Shown here: positions 36,879 to 45,756 of the stretch, one piece after another | How positions within the stretch are numbered: position 1 is the first letter of the stretch | Layout: each line of letters opens with the position of its first letter | From: Jiella marina | GTDB lineage: Bacteria; Pseudomonadota; Alphaproteobacteria; Rhizobiales; Rhizobiaceae | Length of the DNA stretch: 64,000 nt | Assembly: GCF_024359545.1 (NCBI RefSeq) | Contig: NZ_JAKQZG010000005.1 | Span: 124,001 to 188,000 of the forward strand | Direction: 5' to 3' | Notes under the pieces: model-generated | Databases searched by the model: none | The model's input: the letters and a program-made list of their open reading frames with translations, nothing else | Told to the model about the DNA's origin: nothing | Program-made: the position numbers and the translations under genes

Positions 36879-37412
36879 ATGACGATCTCTTCGATCTCCG
36901 CGCTCAACCCCGCTCTTCTGGCTCGCGCGCAGCAGGCCGAGCCGGCTTCGAAGCCTGCGGCGGCGGGAAAGACCGAAGCGTCATCGGCGACTTCGGGTGC
37001 GTTTACGGACGAACTGGAGACGGTCGCCGCGAGTCAGAACGACTCGCCCCGCGCCACGGACATGCCGAAAGAGATCCGGCCACTGGTCAAGCACGAGGCG
37101 CGCAAGGTTTCGCCCCTGGAGCAGTTCGAAGGCTTCGTCCTGCGGAATTTCGTGGAAACGATGCTGCCGAGCACGGAAGGCGAATTCTTCGGCCAGGGAA
37201 CGGCTGGTGAGATCTGGCGCTCGATGCTGGCCGAGGAGATCGGCAAGGAGATTGCGCAGGGCGGCGGGATCGGCATCGCCGACATGATCGGAGAGAAGAA
37301 AGGTCTGGCCAATCAGTTCGAGGCGGAGCGCGCCGCGCGAGATGGCCTTTCGAACCTCGCCGCAAGGGACGACGAAACGCTCGCAGCCGCGGCGAAGACA
37401 TCGGGCAGGTAA
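36879..37412 (+). CDS. Rod-binding protein (FlgJ N-terminal domain type)
   Basis: A 177-residue protein. After a Ser/Ala-rich N-terminus comes the FlgJ rod-binding domain, seen in FEGFVLRNFVETMLPSTEGE and GEIWRSMLAEEIGKEIAQGG. There is no C-terminal muramidase domain, as is usual in alphaproteobacteria, where a separate enzyme opens the peptidoglycan. It should help rod polymerisation in the periplasm. Confidence 0.85.
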   Translation: MTISSISALNPALLARAQQAEPASKPAAAGKTEASSATSGAFTDELETVAASQNDSPRATDMPKEIRPLVKHEARKVSPLEQFEGFVLRNFVETMLPSTEGEFFGQGTAGEIWRSMLAEEIGKEIAQGGGIGIADMIGEKKGLANQFEAERAARDGLSNLAARDDETLAAAAKTSGR

Positions 37413-37502
37413 CATCAGGCCCGCGCGCCGGGCCGCAGAGATATCATTGATCGGGCTGGGTGACGCGGGCTGCGTCCGGCGCCATCGGAGAGGACGGCAA
37501 TC

Positions 37503-37847
37503 ATGTATCAAGCGATCGACAAGGCAGCCGAACGCCTCGAGACGATCCTGGCGATCGAGATCGACGCGCTGCGCGGGAAGTCGAGCGAGTCCCTTTCGGA
37601 GATCACCTCGCGGAAGAACCATTGCCTTCTCGAACTCAGCCGGTTGTCGCGGGCCTTCGCCAAGACCGAACCCGAGCCGGAGGTGAAGTCGCGTCTGGGC
37701 AAACTCAAGAAGGCGCTCGAGGAAAACCAGCGGGTTCTTGATCTCCACGTCAAGGCGAGCCATCATATCGCCGACGTGATCGCCGGAACGATCGCTGCGG
37801 CTGAATCCGACGGCACCTACAGCTCGACCATTGGCCGCAGGGGCTGA
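37503..37847 (+). CDS. FlgN-like export chaperone
   Basis: A 114-residue helical protein (AIDKAAERLETILAIEIDAL; SRKNHCLLELSRLSRAF; KALEENQRVLDLHVKASHHI). The asparagine/leucine pattern in the second half is typical of FlgN, the chaperone of FlgK and FlgL. The position behind the rod-binding gene is conserved in rhizobial clusters. Function is inferred from architecture and context. Confidence 0.65.
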   Translation: MYQAIDKAAERLETILAIEIDALRGKSSESLSEITSRKNHCLLELSRLSRAFAKTEPEPEVKSRLGKLKKALEENQRVLDLHVKASHHIADVIAGTIAAAESDGTYSSTIGRRG

Positions 37848-37852
37848 GCGCC

Positions 37853-38323
37853 GTGATCAAGCTCATCGCCGTGGGAGTGTGGGCGGCGATCGTCGCCCTC
37901 GGCTCCAGCTATGTGATGGCCTCGGTCTTCGCCCCCGAGCCGGTCGCCGAGGCCGAGAAGGAACCGACCTATTTCGAAGGTCTGGACTATCGCAGCACCG
38001 ACAGCGTTACCATTCCGATGATCTCGGACCAGGCGATCCAAGGCTACATCCTGGCGCGCTTCGTCTACACGATCGACGGCAAGGTCGGGAATTCCCTGAA
38101 GGTTCCGCCGGATCCGTTCATTCTCGACGAGGTCTTCCGAAGGCTCTATTCCGCCGACAATTTCGATTTCGATCATCCCGAGAAGTTCGATCTGACGGAG
38201 CTGACGACTTCGATCAAGGAATCCGTCAACAAGCGCTACGAACAGGAACTCGTCCACGAACTGCTCGTCGAACAGTTCGACTACATCGCCAAGAAGGAAG
38301 CCCGCGGCGGCAAGGGCGGCTAG
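37853..38323 (+). CDS. Membrane-anchored protein at the end of the flagellar operon
   Basis: A 156-residue protein with one N-terminal transmembrane helix (AVGVWAAIVALGSSYVM), a periplasmic domain, and a basic tail. The domain contains GYILARFVYTIDG and FILDEVFRRLYS, which recalls FliL-type periplasmic domains, but I do not claim that family. Start GTG 37853 lies five bases after the flgN-like gene. It is conserved in context as part of rhizobial flagellar clusters; precise role unknown. Confidence 0.6.
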   Translation: MIKLIAVGVWAAIVALGSSYVMASVFAPEPVAEAEKEPTYFEGLDYRSTDSVTIPMISDQAIQGYILARFVYTIDGKVGNSLKVPPDPFILDEVFRRLYSADNFDFDHPEKFDLTELTTSIKESVNKRYEQELVHELLVEQFDYIAKKEARGGKGG

Positions 38324-38342
38324 GCGAGGGTGTGTTTTCGGG

Positions 38343-38687
38343 TTACCCGGACACGGCGTAGTAGCGTCCGGTCAGTCGAAGCATGTCGGCGTGCGTCGGA
38401 GCAAGTTCCTGGCCGACGAACCGGACCCCGATTTCGCGGCCTTCGGACCATATGATGGCGGCTTGAAGGAACTTTCGCTCCACTTCGTCGAGCACCAGGA
38501 TGCGTGTCGGGAGCCGGCAGTCGGAAAACCGCCGGATCCTGGCGCCGCCGGCGGAGCGATCCACCAGTGTTCCCTCGTCGAGGAACCGGCGCGAGGGGCC
38601 TGCGATCTTGACGGGCCGCAATCGCGTGCGACGACGCGCTGCAATCCGGCTTTCGGCTTTGCCGTGACTGACGAGACCTTCTGTCAT
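38343..38687 (-). CDS. PilZ-domain protein, probable c-di-GMP receptor
   Basis: A 114-residue single-domain protein. The PilZ signature is present as an Arg-rich RRRTRLR near residue 18 followed by DRSAGGARIR, and the domain ends EIGVRF. Such proteins bind cyclic di-GMP and often slow the flagellar motor or change polysaccharide secretion. It is convergent with the last flagellar gene, so a motility link is plausible, but the target cannot be read from sequence. Confidence 0.75.
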   Translation of the reverse strand: MTEGLVSHGKAESRIAARRRTRLRPVKIAGPSRRFLDEGTLVDRSAGGARIRRFSDCRLPTRILVLDEVERKFLQAAIIWSEGREIGVRFVGQELAPTHADMLRLTGRYYAVSG

Positions 38688-38889
38688 GAGCGGCCGTCCT
38701 AGCCATGAAAAGCTTCAACATAAGGAAACTTCTTTGAAAAAGCTTTTCCGGCGTTCGGCAAATTGCGGACAGTTGCTCGCGGCCCCGCAAGGCGCAGCGA
38801 CAAAAGATTAACCACCGGCTGCCATTCTCCCCGACGTCGGAGCCGACAATTCTCGCTCCGGCGCGTCACTTGTCGCTTCGGGGCCCTTC

Positions 38890-39399
38890 ATGCCGAGTAC
38901 TCAAGCCAATGCCGGTCTCAAGCCGAGGTCTGCACCGACCGCTTCCGAGATCGAGGCCGCCAACAATTCGGATCGCGTCGTCAAGGTCTTGTCCTTCGGG
39001 CTGTTCCTGTTCTCGACGACCTTCTTCACCGCGGTGACGTTCATCTCCTACACCAATCCGGGTTACTTCGACCGGCTGCTGATTCAGAAGATGGTCGAAG
39101 TGGAAATCGACCCGATCGCGGTCGGCTCGACGGCAAAGGCGTCGTCCGAAGAAGCCGCGCCGGTCGAAGCCATGCCGGTTGCCAAACTGGTGAGGCCGCG
39201 CGAACTCAAGCCCCAGGACTTCTCGATCGTGATGGTCTTCGGCGACGAAGCGCATCTGGCTTCGCCCGGAGAACTCTGGCGCGTTCAGGTGGGCTCCACC
39301 GTCCCGGGCCTGGGCGAAATCCTCGAGATCGAACCCGGCGAGAACGGCGGAACGGTCAAGGCCGAGAAGGCGACGCTGATGGGCATGCCGCAGCAATAG
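38890..39399 (+). CDS. Conserved hypothetical membrane protein
   Basis: A 169-residue protein with an N-terminal cytoplasmic stretch, one transmembrane helix (VLSFGLFLFSTTFFTAVTFI, about 33-52), and a periplasmic domain whose last 60 residues (LASPGELWRVQVGSTVPGLG) resemble a small beta-barrel such as a SAF/PilP-like fold. I do not recognise a named family. It has a TTAACC half-site upstream (about 38809). Divergent from the PilZ gene. Confidence 0.6.
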   Translation: MPSTQANAGLKPRSAPTASEIEAANNSDRVVKVLSFGLFLFSTTFFTAVTFISYTNPGYFDRLLIQKMVEVEIDPIAVGSTAKASSEEAAPVEAMPVAKLVRPRELKPQDFSIVMVFGDEAHLASPGELWRVQVGSTVPGLGEILEIEPGENGGTVKAEKATLMGMPQQ

Positions 39400-39450
39400 C
39401 GCCTTTCAGCCCGGCCAGGCGAGCCGGCGGCTCTGCCGCCACCGGGCTCC

Positions 39451-39762
39451 TTACTTCTTCTGCAGCAACAGGTGGCCTTCCTTTTCCAGGCGGCCCTTCA
39501 GCTTTCCGGCGATCGCAGCGAGGAAGCTCGGCAGATCGATCTCGACGTGAACGTTCTCGTCCAGAACGTCGAGGCGACCGGTGACGGTCTGGCCCATGAC
39601 GCGGGCGCGAAAGTCGAGATGGTCGCCCGTCCACACATCGTCGAACTTCACCATGCCGCCCAGCACGTCCTGCCGCAGCTTGGCAAAGCCGCCTTCGATG
39701 CGCTGCCGCGCGGTCTCGCGCGTCAGTTTGTGGGGAATGTCGACCTTCACCGTTTCGGCCAT
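39451..39762 (-). CDS. Polyhydroxyalkanoate-system (PHA granule region) family protein
   Basis: A 103-residue protein starting MAETVKVDIPHKLTRETARQ, with FDDVWTGDHLDFRARVMGQTV in the middle and a helical Lys-rich end. These features match the PHA_gran_rgn family, found near polyhydroxyalkanoate genes in some species; no other PHA gene is in the window. Function in the family is not well defined. Confidence 0.7.
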   Translation of the reverse strand: MAETVKVDIPHKLTRETARQRIEGGFAKLRQDVLGGMVKFDDVWTGDHLDFRARVMGQTVTGRLDVLDENVHVEIDLPSFLAAIAGKLKGRLEKEGHLLLQKK

Positions 39763-39930
39763 CAGCTTCTCCTGAAATCCTGTGTTTCAGGCATATGGAG
39801 ATCGACCGGGCCTGCCGCAATATCGTCTTTTGGGCCGGAGAGGTAGGACATCAGCGCGGCCCGACTGTCAGCACGAAGGCGTGGCGTTCAGCCGTGTCGC
39901 ATCTGAAGATCGGCGGCGTGCAGTGGGGCG

Positions 39931-41058
39931 TCACCCGAGGGCGAGGATGTGATTGTCCCATTGCAGTTCCGCATGCGCTGGTCGGTCGTCTTCCTCCAGT
40001 CGCAGCACGCTGCCTTCGCCATTCGTGGCGAGGAACCCCGCGCCGTCCGGTGCCAGGCCGCAGCCGTCCGTCAGAGAGAGGCGGCGCAGGACGTTGCCGG
40101 TCGCAGCGTCCAGAATGAGGACCGAATCGCCCACCGGTGAAGAGACTGCGATCCGCTCTCCGTCGCGGCTTGCCGCGACTGAGCCGATGTAGTTCGCGAG
40201 CGATGCGAGATCGTCTGGCCGCAGCTCGGTCAGGGAGAGGGGGTTTCCGGGCTCGGCAAAGCCGACCAGCGGCGGCGCGTCGGACGCGGCGCCCTGATAC
40301 TGCCCGCCGAACCAGACGCGGCGTTTTCCGTCGATCGCGATGTGATGGAGCGAAAGCTTGTGGATGTCCTGCGAGACCGGGATCCTGTCGATCAGATCGC
40401 CGCTCCTGCGGTCGAGAAAGACGATCGCCGGTTCCATGGTCGGCAAGTTCAGGATCTGCCGGCCGTAGTCGGGATGGGTTTCGAGGCCGCCATTGGCGAG
40501 CACGATGGTCTCGCCGTCCGGCATCAGCAGCGCTTCATGGGTGTCCATGCCGTGGGCGTCGACTTCGCCGATCCGGCGAAACCCGGCGGCAACGTCGTAG
40601 ACGGCGATGAGCCCGCGAGCGGCGTCGTAGTCATGTTCGGTCGCATACATCAGCCGGCCATCCGGCGAAAAGAAGCCGTGGCCGAAATAATGCCGACCTT
40701 CAGGAGACGAAAGCGTCTGAAGTGTCTCGCCGCTCAACGGATCGAAGATGATGGCAAAGGTGCGCGGACGGCGGGCAAAGGCAACGGCCCGTCGAGAGAT
40801 AGGGTCAAAGGCGACATCGTGGCCGCGATCCGGCAAGGTGACCGAGGAGACGACTTCGCCCCGATCGGAGAAGATCGCGCAGCCGAAACTGCCATCCCGG
40901 CGCATGCAGGAAGCCGCAAAGAGGCCCTCGGCGCGCTCCAGCGCCTCGGCCTCGCGCGGCGCGAGGCCCGTGCAGAACAGGGCGCCGGCTCCTGCAAGAA
41001 AACTCCGGCGCTCGATCATCGGGCCGTGGGAATGAGCCGCGCCCGCAAGAGGTTTCAT
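39931..41058 (-). CDS. DUF1513 beta-propeller protein, iron-locus type
   Basis: A 375-residue exported protein. A twin-arginine-like signal (ERRSFLAGAGALFCTG) precedes repeated WD/YVTN-like blades (RGHDVAFDPISRRAVAFAR; GHGFFSPDGRLMYATEHDY; GMDTHEALLMPDG). DUF1513 genes regularly accompany imelysin and DUF1111 genes, as here, in loci thought to act in iron uptake or periplasmic iron handling. The ATG at 41058 is preceded by AGGAACC; an upstream ATG at 41076 is possible. It is the last gene of the four-gene group on the minus strand. Confidence 0.85.
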   Translation of the reverse strand: MKPLAGAAHSHGPMIERRSFLAGAGALFCTGLAPREAEALERAEGLFAASCMRRDGSFGCAIFSDRGEVVSSVTLPDRGHDVAFDPISRRAVAFARRPRTFAIIFDPLSGETLQTLSSPEGRHYFGHGFFSPDGRLMYATEHDYDAARGLIAVYDVAAGFRRIGEVDAHGMDTHEALLMPDGETIVLANGGLETHPDYGRQILNLPTMEPAIVFLDRRSGDLIDRIPVSQDIHKLSLHHIAIDGKRRVWFGGQYQGAASDAPPLVGFAEPGNPLSLTELRPDDLASLANYIGSVAASRDGERIAVSSPVGDSVLILDAATGNVLRRLSLTDGCGLAPDGAGFLATNGEGSVLRLEEDDRPAHAELQWDNHILALG

Positions 41059-41106
41059 CGGTCGGTTCCTGAACATTTCTCGTGAGAACTGCGTGCGTTC
41101 GAATTA

Positions 41107-42285
41107 TCAGTCGCCATCGAGGGCCGAAAAGCCCGCCGAGAGGCCGAGAGTCGGCGAGAGCTGGTTGGCGAACTGGCTTTGCAGGCTGTCCGTGACGATC
41201 AGGAGATAGGTGAGATTCTGTCGCTTTTCCGGCGTGGTGACGACTTCGCTCAGAGGTGGAGCCAGCTTTTCGAAGGTGGTCGCGGCATTGGCGAATTCGA
41301 ACAGGATCGAGTCCTTGAGATAGGCCTGTTGCTCCGGCAGCAGCGAGGCGACGTTTGAGGCCACGAACAAGTCCTTCATGCCGGCAAAATTCGCTTCGAG
41401 CGATGCGAGTGACAGGTCGGCGCGGTGGAACAGGAAGAGCTTGGGTCTCGCCCTTTCGGCCGTCTCTCCGAGGGGCGGCGTCAGACGCAGGTCGCGGACC
41501 GCCTCGAACCCGTTGATGAAGATGCCGACGATCTCCTTGAGCGAATCGTCGGCGCTGCGATAGGCGGGATCATCGGATTTTGGCTGCGTCAGTCGGGCGA
41601 CCACGCCTTCGTCGTTGTTTGCCCAGCCGGCTTCGACGGCTGCGGCGATCGTCGCGAGATTGCCCGCGATCGCCTGGCCATACTGGCAGCGGAACGCGGC
41701 CTCGCCGGTCGCCAGCGTCTCCGCGTCGCTGCCGAACAAGACGAATCCCAACGCACCGAGCCCCTGGACCGCGACCGATTTGTCGGCCAGGGATTCGGCC
41801 GTCGCGGCGCTTTTGTCGTCATTGCCGAGGATGCCCTGGACCTGCCTGAGCCCGATGCCGCGGCGATCGGGGAAGAACAGGATGCGGTCGATCCGGTTGT
41901 CTTCCATGATCGGGCCGAAACGCACGAATTCGATGCGCGACCAGGTGTCGACCAGTTCGGCGAAGCTCTGGCGGGCGTTGTCGAGATTGCTCTCGCCCGG
42001 CGCCGCGCAGAGCGCCTCCATCGCGATCAGACTTTCGTCGGCGGCCTCGGAGAACGCCGCGTAGCCCGGGCGGATCGCCCCATCGATCGCGTTCTGGACG
42101 ACCTGGAGTTTTTCCTCGGCGGTCGCGGTGCTGGGATCGGGTGGACCGTCTTCCTGGGCGACGGCGCCGACAGCACCGAGGAGCAAGGCCAATCCAGTGA
42201 AGATGCCGCGAACGCTAACGGCGAGATATCCGCGAGTTTGCCGGTGCCGCGGATGGGGCGACTGTCGGTCACCCCCCTCTGTCAC
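41107..42285 (-). CDS. Imelysin-family periplasmic protein 2 (degenerate GxHxxE motif)
   Basis: About 392 residues from the GTG at 42285; the start is uncertain. A signal peptide (IFTGLALLLGAVGAVAQEDG) is followed by an imelysin fold with WSRIEFVRFGPIMEDN early and LRLTPP late. The canonical GxHxxE motif of imelysins is replaced by GLGALGFVLFG, so metal binding at that site is doubtful. The open frame reaches back to 42459, overlapping the stop of the DUF1111 gene, but it runs through a RIME-like repeat in between. The gene sits between the DUF1111 and DUF1513 genes. Confidence 0.8.
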   Translation of the reverse strand: MTEGGDRQSPHPRHRQTRGYLAVSVRGIFTGLALLLGAVGAVAQEDGPPDPSTATAEEKLQVVQNAIDGAIRPGYAAFSEAADESLIAMEALCAAPGESNLDNARQSFAELVDTWSRIEFVRFGPIMEDNRIDRILFFPDRRGIGLRQVQGILGNDDKSAATAESLADKSVAVQGLGALGFVLFGSDAETLATGEAAFRCQYGQAIAGNLATIAAAVEAGWANNDEGVVARLTQPKSDDPAYRSADDSLKEIVGIFINGFEAVRDLRLTPPLGETAERARPKLFLFHRADLSLASLEANFAGMKDLFVASNVASLLPEQQAYLKDSILFEFANAATTFEKLAPPLSEVVTTPEKRQNLTYLLIVTDSLQSQFANQLSPTLGLSAGFSALDGD

Positions 42286-42388
42286 TTCGTGACATCTCCC
42301 CCGCAAGGGCGGAGAGTGGGGAGAGCCAGCTTCCGTAAAGGCCTTTCTCCCCCCTTGTGGGGGAGATGCCCGGCAGGGCAGAGGGGGG
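42272..42388. repeat. RIME-like intergenic palindromic element
   Basis: A 117-base element bounded by the perfect inverted pair CCCCCCTCTG (42272-42281) and CAGAGGGGGG (42379-42388). Inside are small hairpins GTCACttcGTGAC and TGCCCggcaGGGCA and several G- or C-runs. The layout and size are those of the rhizobial intergenic mosaic elements (RIME). It lies between the DUF1111 stop and the imelysin 2 signal peptide and overlaps the latter's possible start. Confidence 0.7.
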
Positions 42389-42455
42389 TAGCCGTGCATG
42401 GCATTACGCATTTGGCCGCTCGTGCGGCCCCACTGATGGCGTCCAAAAAAATCCA

Positions 42456-43985
42456 TCACAGCGACTCCAGAAAGGCCTGCAGGGCTTCGCGATCGGCCTT
42501 GTCCATGGCGGCATAGGCGTCGCGCGAGGCTTCGGCTTCGCCGCCATGCCAGAGGATCGCCTCGGTCAGATTGCGCGCCCGCCCGTCATGCAGGAAGAGG
42601 GTGTGGCCGTTGACCGTCTCGGTCAGCCCGATACCCCAAAGCGGCTGCGTGCGCCACTCCCGGCCCGAGGCGTCTCCTACCGGACGGTTGTCGGCCAGTC
42701 CTTCGCCCATGTCGTGCAGGAGGAAGTCCGAATAGGGCCAGATGAGCTGAAAGGCCTGGGCCTTGTCGGGCGCGTCGCGCGACGTCACGAATTTCGGCGT
42801 GTGGCACGATGCGCAGCCCGCCGAATAGAACATTTCCTTGCCGCGCAGGACTGTCTCGTCGCCGACGTCGCGGCGGGCGGGAACAGCGAGGTTGCGCGAG
42901 TAGAAAGTCACGAGGTCGAGGATCGGGTCGGGCGCTTCCACTTCGCCGAGCCTTTCCTGGACGCCCGACGGCGCATCGCGGCAGACGGTCTGGGCGATCG
43001 AGCATTCGCCAAAGGCATCGGTGACAAGCGGCGTCGAAATGCCGATATCGCCGGCAAAGGCTTCCGCCGACTGGACCTTGATCGAGGGTGTCGTCGCCTT
43101 CCAGCCGAAACGGCCGAGAACCAGTTCGCCGGTCTCCGGTTCGCGCGCCATCGAAGGCTTGCCGGAGATCCCGTCGCCATCGGCGTCGTTCGGGTCGGCC
43201 AGGGCGAGGATATCGGCCGGCTCGATCTGCTCGACGAGGCCGAGCCCGATCATCGGCGGCGCGACGCGCGGCGACAGCATGACGTCTTCGGCCATCGCGC
43301 CATAGCCGAGATCGGCGACCGAATAGGTCGGATGGCGCAGATTGACCACCGTCCCGTCGCCGAGCGTGACCGGCTTTTCCTCATACTCGATGACCATCCG
43401 GCCTTCGGGTTCGAGGCCCGACACGGCGAAATTCTGAAGCTGCCCGCCATAGGTCGGCTCGGGGATGCGGGTGAATTCGCGGCTGGCGAGCTTGGCGCGC
43501 TCCTCTTCCGTCTTCGGCGGAACCGACAGCCGCAGGAACATCGACGAGGCGGTCTCGCCCGGCGCCGGCGGATGGCCGCGTCCGTCCTTCAGATGGCAGG
43601 CCTGGCAAGAGCGCGCATTGTAAAGCGGCCCCAGCCCGTCGGACGCCTCGGTGGATGAGGGGGCGGAGACCCAGAGCTTGCGAAACAACGCATTGCCGAG
43701 CTTGAACTGATCCTCGCCGGCAAATGTCTGATTGGCGGAGACATGGCTGAAGGAGTCACGGTTCACGAGCTTGGTCGAGGTCGCGGCCCCGGCCTGCATG
43801 GTCTCGAACTTCTCCGGCTTGGAAAAATCCGTCGTCGGCTCGGTGACGGCGCGGACCCTGGCAAGGTCCTTGTCGGTCAGATCGGCGCGGACCGGGTTGT
43901 CCACGCCGAGTGCCGCTGAAATGGGGATCGCCGCCGGCAGGGCGATCGCGGTGGCAAAAAGAGCCAGTCTCGTGGCGAAACGCAT
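42456..43985 (-). CDS. DUF1111 di-haem oxidoreductase (cytochrome c peroxidase-like)
   Basis: A 509-residue periplasmic protein. A signal peptide (LALFATAIALPAAIPISAAL) is followed by two c-type haem motifs, CQACH (C127, C130, H131) and CASCH (C391, C394, H395). The segment FYNARSC-type LYNARSCQAC and GRKEMFYSAGC-type LRGKEMFYSAGC are typical of the di-haem DUF1111 family, related to bacterial cytochrome c peroxidases. Between imelysin genes it probably performs a redox step on iron or its ligand. The exact reaction is unknown. Confidence 0.88.
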   Translation of the reverse strand: MRFATRLALFATAIALPAAIPISAALGVDNPVRADLTDKDLARVRAVTEPTTDFSKPEKFETMQAGAATSTKLVNRDSFSHVSANQTFAGEDQFKLGNALFRKLWVSAPSSTEASDGLGPLYNARSCQACHLKDGRGHPPAPGETASSMFLRLSVPPKTEEERAKLASREFTRIPEPTYGGQLQNFAVSGLEPEGRMVIEYEEKPVTLGDGTVVNLRHPTYSVADLGYGAMAEDVMLSPRVAPPMIGLGLVEQIEPADILALADPNDADGDGISGKPSMAREPETGELVLGRFGWKATTPSIKVQSAEAFAGDIGISTPLVTDAFGECSIAQTVCRDAPSGVQERLGEVEAPDPILDLVTFYSRNLAVPARRDVGDETVLRGKEMFYSAGCASCHTPKFVTSRDAPDKAQAFQLIWPYSDFLLHDMGEGLADNRPVGDASGREWRTQPLWGIGLTETVNGHTLFLHDGRARNLTEAILWHGGEAEASRDAYAAMDKADREALQAFLESL

Positions 43986-44105
43986 TTCGCCTCTCCGTTC
44001 TTGCGACAGAAACGCGGAAGGGCCGCGAAGCGACCCTGTCCTTACATGTTCGTGACAGGCGAGGGCGACCCCGAAAACGAAGCGGCCGCCCCCTATGCCC
44101 GCGGC

Positions 44106-45392
44106 TTATTGAAACACGGCGTCGGTGTTGTCGAGGCTGTCGGAGCCTTCGATCGTGACATTGCCGAGATCGAGTGCGGCCACCGCCCGCTCGATGGTCC
44201 GCGTCTGCTTCACCAGTGCGTCGATGGCGGCCTGGACGCGGGCATTGCCCTCGTCATTGCCTTCGCCGATCTGCTGGTCGTAGGCCTCACCATTTTCCAC
44301 GGCATCGGCGACGGCCTGAAGTTCTTCAACGCTCGCGTTGAGATCGGCCTTCAGCTCCTCGTCGACGTCCGGCGCCTCGGCGGCGACCAGATCGGCAATC
44401 GCGGGGCCTTCGACGATCGAACCGTCGATCCGCTCGTAGGTGCCGGTATAGACGTTGCGGATGCCGATCGCGTCGTGAAGATGCGAGATGTGCGTATTGT
44501 CGGAAAAGCAGTCGTGCTCTTCCTCCGGATCGTGCAGCAGGAGGCCGAGCTTCATGCGCTCGCCGGCGAGTTCGCCATAGGAGAGCGAGCCCATGCCGGT
44601 CAGGATGGCCGAAAGGCCCGCCTTCGGATCGTCGAGCAGCGCCTTGCGCGCGGCGCCGTCCTCTTCCCAGTTCGCCACCATCTCTTCGAGATCGGTGACC
44701 AGAAGGTCGGTCGCGGCATCGAGATATTCGCCGCGGCGGTCGCAGTTGCCGTTGGTGCAGTCTTCACCGCTGGCGTAGTCAGTGTAGGGACGATCACCGG
44801 CCCCGGCATCGGTGCCGTTCAGATCCTGACCCCAGAGCAGGAACTCGATCGCATGGTAGCCCGTCGCGACATTCGCCTCGATGCCGCCGGCTTCCTGCAG
44901 CTTGTCCTGAAGCAAATCGGGCGTGATCGTCGACACGTTGACCGTCTCGCCGCCGACCGTGATCGACTCGTTGGCGATGACATTGGCGGTGTAGAGGTTG
45001 TTCTGATCGGATTCGGAGCCGTAGCTGCCATCGACATAGTCGATAAGGCCCTCGTCCAGCGGCCAAGCGTTGACCCGACCTTCCCAGTCGTCGACGATGG
45101 CGTTGCCAAACCGGAAGGCTTCCGTCTCCTGATAGCTCGGTCGCGAATCCTTCCAGGCTTCGCGGGCCGCCTGCATCGTTTCTTCGCTCGGATCGGCAAT
45201 CAGCTTGTCGGTGGCCTCGTCCAAGGCCTTGGCCTTCGCCAGCGCATCCTCGTAGCCGGCAAGGGCGATGTCCGAATAGGTGTTCAGGACGGCTTCAGGC
45301 GTCGGCGCGTCGGCCGCGCCGGCATTCGCCGCAATCATGGCGGCAGAAGCGGTGGTCAGGGCAAGAGCGGCCCGGCGAGCAAATCTGGTCAT
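44106..45392 (-). CDS. Imelysin-family periplasmic protein 1 (IrpA-like)
   Basis: A 428-residue exported protein. The start ATG 45392 follows GAGGAGG; an upstream ATG at 45416 would place that site inside the gene. A signal peptide (LALTTASAAMIAANAGAADA) precedes the imelysin fold, with the metal-site motif GYHAIEFLLWGQD (H180, E183) and WPLDEGLIDYVDG, both family hallmarks. Imelysins (insulin-cleaving-protein homologues, M75) are thought to bind iron or haem-like ligands rather than act as peptidases. It heads the operon, with candidate iron-response sites upstream. Confidence 0.88.
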   Translation of the reverse strand: MTRFARRAALALTTASAAMIAANAGAADAPTPEAVLNTYSDIALAGYEDALAKAKALDEATDKLIADPSEETMQAAREAWKDSRPSYQETEAFRFGNAIVDDWEGRVNAWPLDEGLIDYVDGSYGSESDQNNLYTANVIANESITVGGETVNVSTITPDLLQDKLQEAGGIEANVATGYHAIEFLLWGQDLNGTDAGAGDRPYTDYASGEDCTNGNCDRRGEYLDAATDLLVTDLEEMVANWEEDGAARKALLDDPKAGLSAILTGMGSLSYGELAGERMKLGLLLHDPEEEHDCFSDNTHISHLHDAIGIRNVYTGTYERIDGSIVEGPAIADLVAAEAPDVDEELKADLNASVEELQAVADAVENGEAYDQQIGEGNDEGNARVQAAIDALVKQTRTIERAVAALDLGNVTIEGSDSLDNTDAVFQ

Positions 45393-45551
45393 GGGGCGGA
45401 GTTCCTCCTCGATCATGGCGGATCAGCGGCTTTGCAATGGAGCGAACGCACTCGGCGGTGGCGCTCGGTTGGTCTTGGCTATGCCCCTGGTTCCCCGCTG
45501 TCAACGTCGTAAGGGAAGATTAGAAACAGTCCAGTCTATGATGAGATAATG

Positions 45552-45582
45552 TAGAATTATTCAAAAATGGAAGCGTTCTAAA
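45552..45582. promoter_or_regulatory. Candidate iron control element (Irr box) pair
   Basis: TAGAA-N3-TTCAA at 45552-45564 and a half-site GTTCTAAA (45575-45582) lie about 165-190 bases before the imelysin start. Irr boxes have the form TTAGAA-N3-TTCTAA, so the match is imperfect. Iron control is common for such loci. Confidence 0.35.
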
Positions 45583-45756
45583 TAAATCCGCTTCGACTGT
45601 TCTTTTGAAAAAGAGGGCAAGCTGCCGGACTCGTTGGTCCGGGTCAGGCAGGGCACAGGCATGCGTTCCGCATCCGGCGCCCTGGATTTGACGCGTCGGG
45701 CCATGACCAAAGGAGCGATACGAATTTCGTCAACTCGCGCGGCGCGTGAGCGAGTT

